Of a stretch of 10,505 nucleotides of DNA, positions 7,808 through 10,505 are shown piece after piece; the stretch's first letter is position 1, and every line of letters starts with the position of its first letter. The DNA is taken from the NCBI GenBank assembly GCA_022711195.1, contig JAKLFN010000064.1, forward strand, positions 1 through 10,505. Reading direction: 5' to 3'. The position numbers and the translations under genes are program-made. The notes under the pieces were generated by a model. It was not told the DNA's origin and did not search any database. It was given only the letters and a program-made list of their open reading frames with translations. The stretch is from Bacteroidota bacterium (lineage in GTDB: Bacteria > Bacteroidota > Bacteroidia > Bacteroidales > VadinHA17).

Positions 7808-7983
7808 AGAGAAGAGACCTGGAAAGGAAATTGAGAATTGCAGGTTGTTATCTGAAACGTGAAGGAGCTTCGCATTCACTTTGGATTAATCCAAAGAATG
7901 GATCAACAGAAGCTGTCCCCCGACACAACGAAATCAAAGAACCGTTGGCAAAGAGAATTTTGAAAAATTTAAACGCAGAATAG
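7804..7983 (+). CDS. hicA: HicA-like mRNA interferase toxin, 59 aa
   Basis: Short HicA-family toxin, a double-stranded-RNA-binding-fold protein that cleaves mRNA when free of HicB. The ATG at 7804 overlaps the hicB stop (ATGA), which implies translational coupling. Visible motifs are KRRDLERKLRIAGCYLKRE (2-20), with the usual helix preceding the strand, and GASHSLWINP (21-30), whose His24 matches the catalytic histidine of the family. VPRHNEIKEPLAKRILKNL (39-57) corresponds to the common VP.H.E...GTL..ILK ending. The length of 59 residues is typical for HicA. No key residue appears missing, so the toxin is probably active. The stop at 7981-7983 is only nine bases from the stop of the convergent sulfatase gene, leaving no room for an independent terminator. 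Confidence 0.88.
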   Translation: MKRRDLERKLRIAGCYLKREGASHSLWINPKNGSTEAVPRHNEIKEPLAKRILKNLNAE

Positions 7984-7992
7984 TTAGCCGGA

Positions 7993-9669
7993 TTAGTTAA
8001 TAATAAAATTTCCTTTCAGCTCTTCACTGTCTTTGTAACCGTAGCGCACTGCTTTGGTGCGGATATTATAATTTCCGGGTTTCAGATGTAAAGGACCTGA
8101 AAATAGCAGCCACCGGGGATTTTCTTTCTCTTCGAAGGTATAAACTATTGATGCACCATGTGTCGGGCAATAGAAACCAAGGGTCATAGGTGATGAATAG
8201 GTCCCGCCTGTACGGTAATTTTTTGAGGTACGGTCTTCGGGTGAGTTGATTATAAAATATGGGATATCTGTTACAGGTTGTTTCAATCCTGGCCACATCT
8301 GTTCGATCATCTCGTTTTCGTTCATGTGTCCGAGATCACCAGTTTCAAGGGTCCATTGATCATGACGCTTCCTGAGATTTGCCAGCACTGATTTAAGCCC
8401 CGGGTCGTTGATCAGATTATTGATCTGGAAAGGATCTGCCTTCACATCGTAAAGCTCCTCCGGGGGACGCGAATATGCCATCCAGTCTTTTTGGGGTCCG
8501 GTAAGCCTTCCTTCGGCATCAAGCCTTAACATCTCCTTATAAATGGGCATATTGCTGAGATATGGGACCCATATCGGAAATGGTTCATTCGGATAATAAT
8601 TCCTTATGTAGAGATAGTCCTGTGTCCGTACAGATCTTATCATGTCATAAGATTCATCTACCCTATCACGTGCTGCAAAGACGGCATCACGCGGTTCGCC
8701 TTGCTGTGCTCCGAGGAAAGGAATGCCCTGCATATGTGCCGGAACAGGAATTCCAGCAAGGGAAAGTACTGTTGGTCCGAAATCTATGGAGCTGATGAGC
8801 CGGTCGTCAGTTGTTCCGGCATTTGACCTGTCCGGCCATTTAATTATAAGCGGAATGTTCAGTCCGGAATCATAAAGCCATCTTTTTGCTCTGGGTAAGC
8901 CGTCACCATGATCACCCCAGAAGAAGATAATTGTATTATTAAGTTCCCCTTCTCTTTCAAGTTCGGTAAGCAGAGCTCCAACCACCGAATCGAGCCTGGC
9001 AATATTATCGTACATTTTGGCCAGATTCTTTCTGATGATCTCATTATCGGGGAAATATGGCGGGACTTTTATTTTCTTCAGATCTGTTTTTACATTTGAG
9101 ATATTCCAGTTCTGGCTTTCATGTGTTCCTGTCCAGTTAAATACTGCAAAGAACGGCTGGCTTTTATCCGGCCGGTTTTTATAGTGAGCTTTATTGTTAC
9201 ATTCGTCCCAGATGCTTGCAGGTACATTATTGCCGGCGAACTGATAATCGGTTTTAGCATTATTTGTGCAATAATAACCTGCAGTCCGCATATACTCGGT
9301 AAATGTTTTGACATAATGTGGAGGGACTGCGGTGAACTGTATTGGATTATCAGCAGAACGCCTGTATGATGTTGTCCTCATATGCATACAGCCTATTGAA
9401 GTCTGGTACATTCCGGTAATAATGCCGGCTCTGCACGGGGCGCTTATTGCAGCTGTTGTGAAAACATTTGTATACCGGATCCCCTGGGATGCCAGTTTAT
9501 CAATATTCGGTGTCCGGGCAGCATCGTCGCCATAGCAGCCCAGGTGCGGGCTCATGTCCTCAGTTGAGATCCAGAGAATATTTGGCCGTTTCTCAGGTTT
9601 CTGGCCGGCAGCATTTGCACATAAGAGTGCAGCTGCACTCATTCCAAGTAATTGTCTGATAAAGATCAT
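7993..9669 (-). CDS. Secreted serine-type sulfatase (S1 family, heparan N-sulfatase-like)
   Basis: Formylglycine-dependent sulfatase of the alkaline-phosphatase superfamily, which hydrolyses sulfate esters or sulfamates on sugars. The N-terminus carries a signal peptide (about 1-22, ALLCANAAGQ). The fold opens with RPNILWISTEDMSPHLGCYG, where E37 and D38 are the metal ligands. The catalytic signature is SAPCR (76-80) followed by AGIITGMYQTSIG. The residue to be oxidised to formylglycine is therefore Ser76 rather than Cys, so maturation should need a radical-SAM anSME enzyme, not in this window. Further pocket residues are probably K138 (AKTDYQF), H182 (TGTHES), D252-H253 (FFWGDHGDG) and K261-R262. 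An extra beta-rich tail (about 480-558) follows the core. Overall wording resembles proteins annotated as heparan N-sulfatase, but the substrate cannot be fixed. It lies 161 bp downstream of another sulfatase gene on the same strand. Confidence 0.92.
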   Translation of the reverse strand: MIFIRQLLGMSAAALLCANAAGQKPEKRPNILWISTEDMSPHLGCYGDDAARTPNIDKLASQGIRYTNVFTTAAISAPCRAGIITGMYQTSIGCMHMRTTSYRRSADNPIQFTAVPPHYVKTFTEYMRTAGYYCTNNAKTDYQFAGNNVPASIWDECNNKAHYKNRPDKSQPFFAVFNWTGTHESQNWNISNVKTDLKKIKVPPYFPDNEIIRKNLAKMYDNIARLDSVVGALLTELEREGELNNTIIFFWGDHGDGLPRAKRWLYDSGLNIPLIIKWPDRSNAGTTDDRLISSIDFGPTVLSLAGIPVPAHMQGIPFLGAQQGEPRDAVFAARDRVDESYDMIRSVRTQDYLYIRNYYPNEPFPIWVPYLSNMPIYKEMLRLDAEGRLTGPQKDWMAYSRPPEELYDVKADPFQINNLINDPGLKSVLANLRKRHDQWTLETGDLGHMNENEMIEQMWPGLKQPVTDIPYFIINSPEDRTSKNYRTGGTYSSPMTLGFYCPTHGASIVYTFEEKENPRWLLFSGPLHLKPGNYNIRTKAVRYGYKDSEELKGNFIIN

Positions 9670-9685
9670 TTTAAATTTTTTTATA

Positions 9686-9800
9686 ACACAGAGCTACACA
9701 GAGCTTACACAGAGTTCCACAGAGATCCGCCCTCTGTGTGACTCTGTGATCCCGATAGCTCCCGATAGCTATCGGGACGGGACTCTGTGGCCCTCTGTGT
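9686..9800. repeat. Complex inverted repeat of ACACAGAG units around a palindrome
   Basis: The gap between the two sulfatase genes holds four direct copies of acacagag or a one-base variant (9686-9693, 9696-9703, 9707-9714, 9717-9724). Four inverted copies, ctctgtgt or close variants, follow at 9732-9739, 9742-9748, 9783-9789 and 9793-9800. Between the second and third inverted copies lie cccgatagct twice in tandem (9751-9770) and a perfect 18-bp palindrome, tcccgatagctatcggga (9760-9777). On either strand the transcript could fold into a large branched stem-loop. Similar composite extragenic repeats occur in Bacteroidota genomes. It may stabilise, attenuate or terminate the sulfatase transcript; this is inference. 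Confidence 0.75.
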
Positions 9801-9830
9801 AATTGATTTAAAACCAAAAAAATATATTTA

Positions 9831-10505
9831 TCACTTTACAGATCCTGCTTTACGCCTGTTAGTCCCCGGAGCTTTAGTAAGATCATCTCCGAGGTCCTCA
9901 CGTGCTTTTTCCGCAAGTGCTTCAAGTTCTTTTACTTTGTCGGGATAAGCTTCAGCGACATCATACCATTCACCCGGATCGCGTCTCAGGTCGTAAAGCT
10001 GGACAGCTTCAATTTTTTCAGTTCCTGTTGCTCCGGGCCACCCTCCTTTACCCGGTTCATTTCCTCTGTATGTCCTTCCGTTGTGTGGTAGTACCAGCTT
10101 CCAGTAATCTTTCTGTACAGCTTCAAGGCTGTTGACCTGGTAATAATAATAAAATTCCCTGCGGGGAGTTGAATTTTTGTCTCCCTTCATGAGGGGCAGG
10201 ATACTTATACCATCAATTTTTTTAACGGGAAGGGGTGCTCCTGTTATTTCAGCCAGCGTTGGGAGAATATCCATTGCGCAGGCAAGTTTATTACATATCT
10301 CACCTTCAGGGATCACTCCGGGCCACCTCATAATACACGGAACACGCTGGCCTCCCTCCCAGCTCGTACCTTTTCCTTCCCGAAGACCGCCTGTCGTACC
10401 GGCATGATCCCCGAAATTAAGCCAGGGGCCGTTGTCACTCGTAAAAATAACCAGAGTATTATCCTCGAGATTGTTCTTCCTGAGAGCGTTTAATATCTCT
10501 CCGAC
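9831..10505 (-). CDS. Arylsulfatase A-type sulfatase, C-terminal 224 residues (5' end beyond window)
   Basis: C-terminal half of a second S1-family sulfatase; the open frame continues off the right edge, so the signal peptide and CxPSR-type active-site motif are not visible. The visible part starts in VGEILNALRKNNLEDNTL and contains VIFTSDNGPW, whose Asp-Asn pair are metal ligands. HAGTTGGLREGKGTSWEGG follows, whose Lys contacts the sulfate, then VPCIMRWPGVIP. This order matches arylsulfatase A and bacterial homologues. The tail includes the usual DILPTLAEITG, DGISILPLMKG, REFYYYYQ and YDLRRDPGEWYDVA segments, ending in a basic stretch. The first in-frame ATG in the window (10331) is internal, in the middle of the conserved core. 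It lies upstream of the serine-type sulfatase on the same strand, 161 bp away, so the two could be one transcript interrupted by the repeat element. Predicted to act outside the cytoplasm like its family; substrate unknown. Confidence 0.92.
   Translation of the reverse strand, partial: VGEILNALRKNNLEDNTLVIFTSDNGPWLNFGDHAGTTGGLREGKGTSWEGGQRVPCIMRWPGVIPEGEICNKLACAMDILPTLAEITGAPLPVKKIDGISILPLMKGDKNSTPRREFYYYYQVNSLEAVQKDYWKLVLPHNGRTYRGNEPGKGGWPGATGTEKIEAVQLYDLRRDPGEWYDVAEAYPDKVKELEALAEKAREDLGDDLTKAPGTNRRKAGSVK

Noticed and set aside
7441..7875. 144-codon minus-strand open frame opposite hicBA
   Set aside because: It is antisense to two recognisable genes, its product is low-complexity and Ser/Ile-rich with no family resemblance, and its start lies inside hicA.
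9686..9724. Short-period repeats as a CRISPR array
   Set aside because: The units are 8 bp with 2-3 bp between them and then invert; there are no 25-40 bp repeats or unique spacers.
9760..9777. Perfect palindrome as an intrinsic terminator
   Set aside because: No U-tract follows it directly on either strand; it is better described as part of the larger repeat element.

Overview
The window looks like chromosome of a Bacteroidota (Bacteroidetes) member, probably an environmental or gut polysaccharide degrader. The reasons are moderate GC content, AT-rich start regions mostly without Shine-Dalgarno sequences, long (about 790-residue) two-module FtsX/MacB-type permeases, and secreted sulfatases beside a secreted GH42 glycosidase. 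No rRNA, tRNA, CRISPR array or insertion sequence was seen.

Left part (1-5297): three FtsX-like ABC-transporter permease genes. On the minus strand, a complete 791-residue permease (341-2716) is followed 82 bp downstream by the start of a second one (1-258). That second gene is cut by the window edge and carries an apparent 2-nt frameshift near its start codon. A third permease (2928-5297, 789 residues) is divergent on the plus strand. The 211-bp spacer between the divergent genes holds several inverted repeats. No ATPase (MacB/LolD-like) or membrane-fusion partner lies in the window.

Middle (5322-7983): a secreted GH42 beta-galactosidase-like enzyme on the minus strand, then a compact plus-strand HicB-HicA toxin-antitoxin pair with ATGA overlap. 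The HicA gene encodes only 59 residues and is easily overlooked.

Right part (7993-10505): two minus-strand sulfatase genes. The upstream one (9831-10505) enters from the right edge and is an arylsulfatase A-type C-terminal half. The downstream one (7993-9669) is complete and serine-type, with SAPCR in place of CxPSR. The 161 bp between them hold an elaborate extragenic element: eight copies of ACACAGAG in two opposed orientations around a perfect 18-bp palindrome.

Together the GH42 enzyme and two sulfatases suggest periplasmic or surface breakdown of a sulfated, galactose-containing glycan. The link is by proximity only: the sulfatases share a strand with the GH42 gene but are separated from it by hicBA, and no SusC/SusD pair is present. 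Nothing here is clearly a new system. The points most worth a second look are the frameshifted permease, the hidden hicA, the serine-type active site and the inter-sulfatase repeat element.
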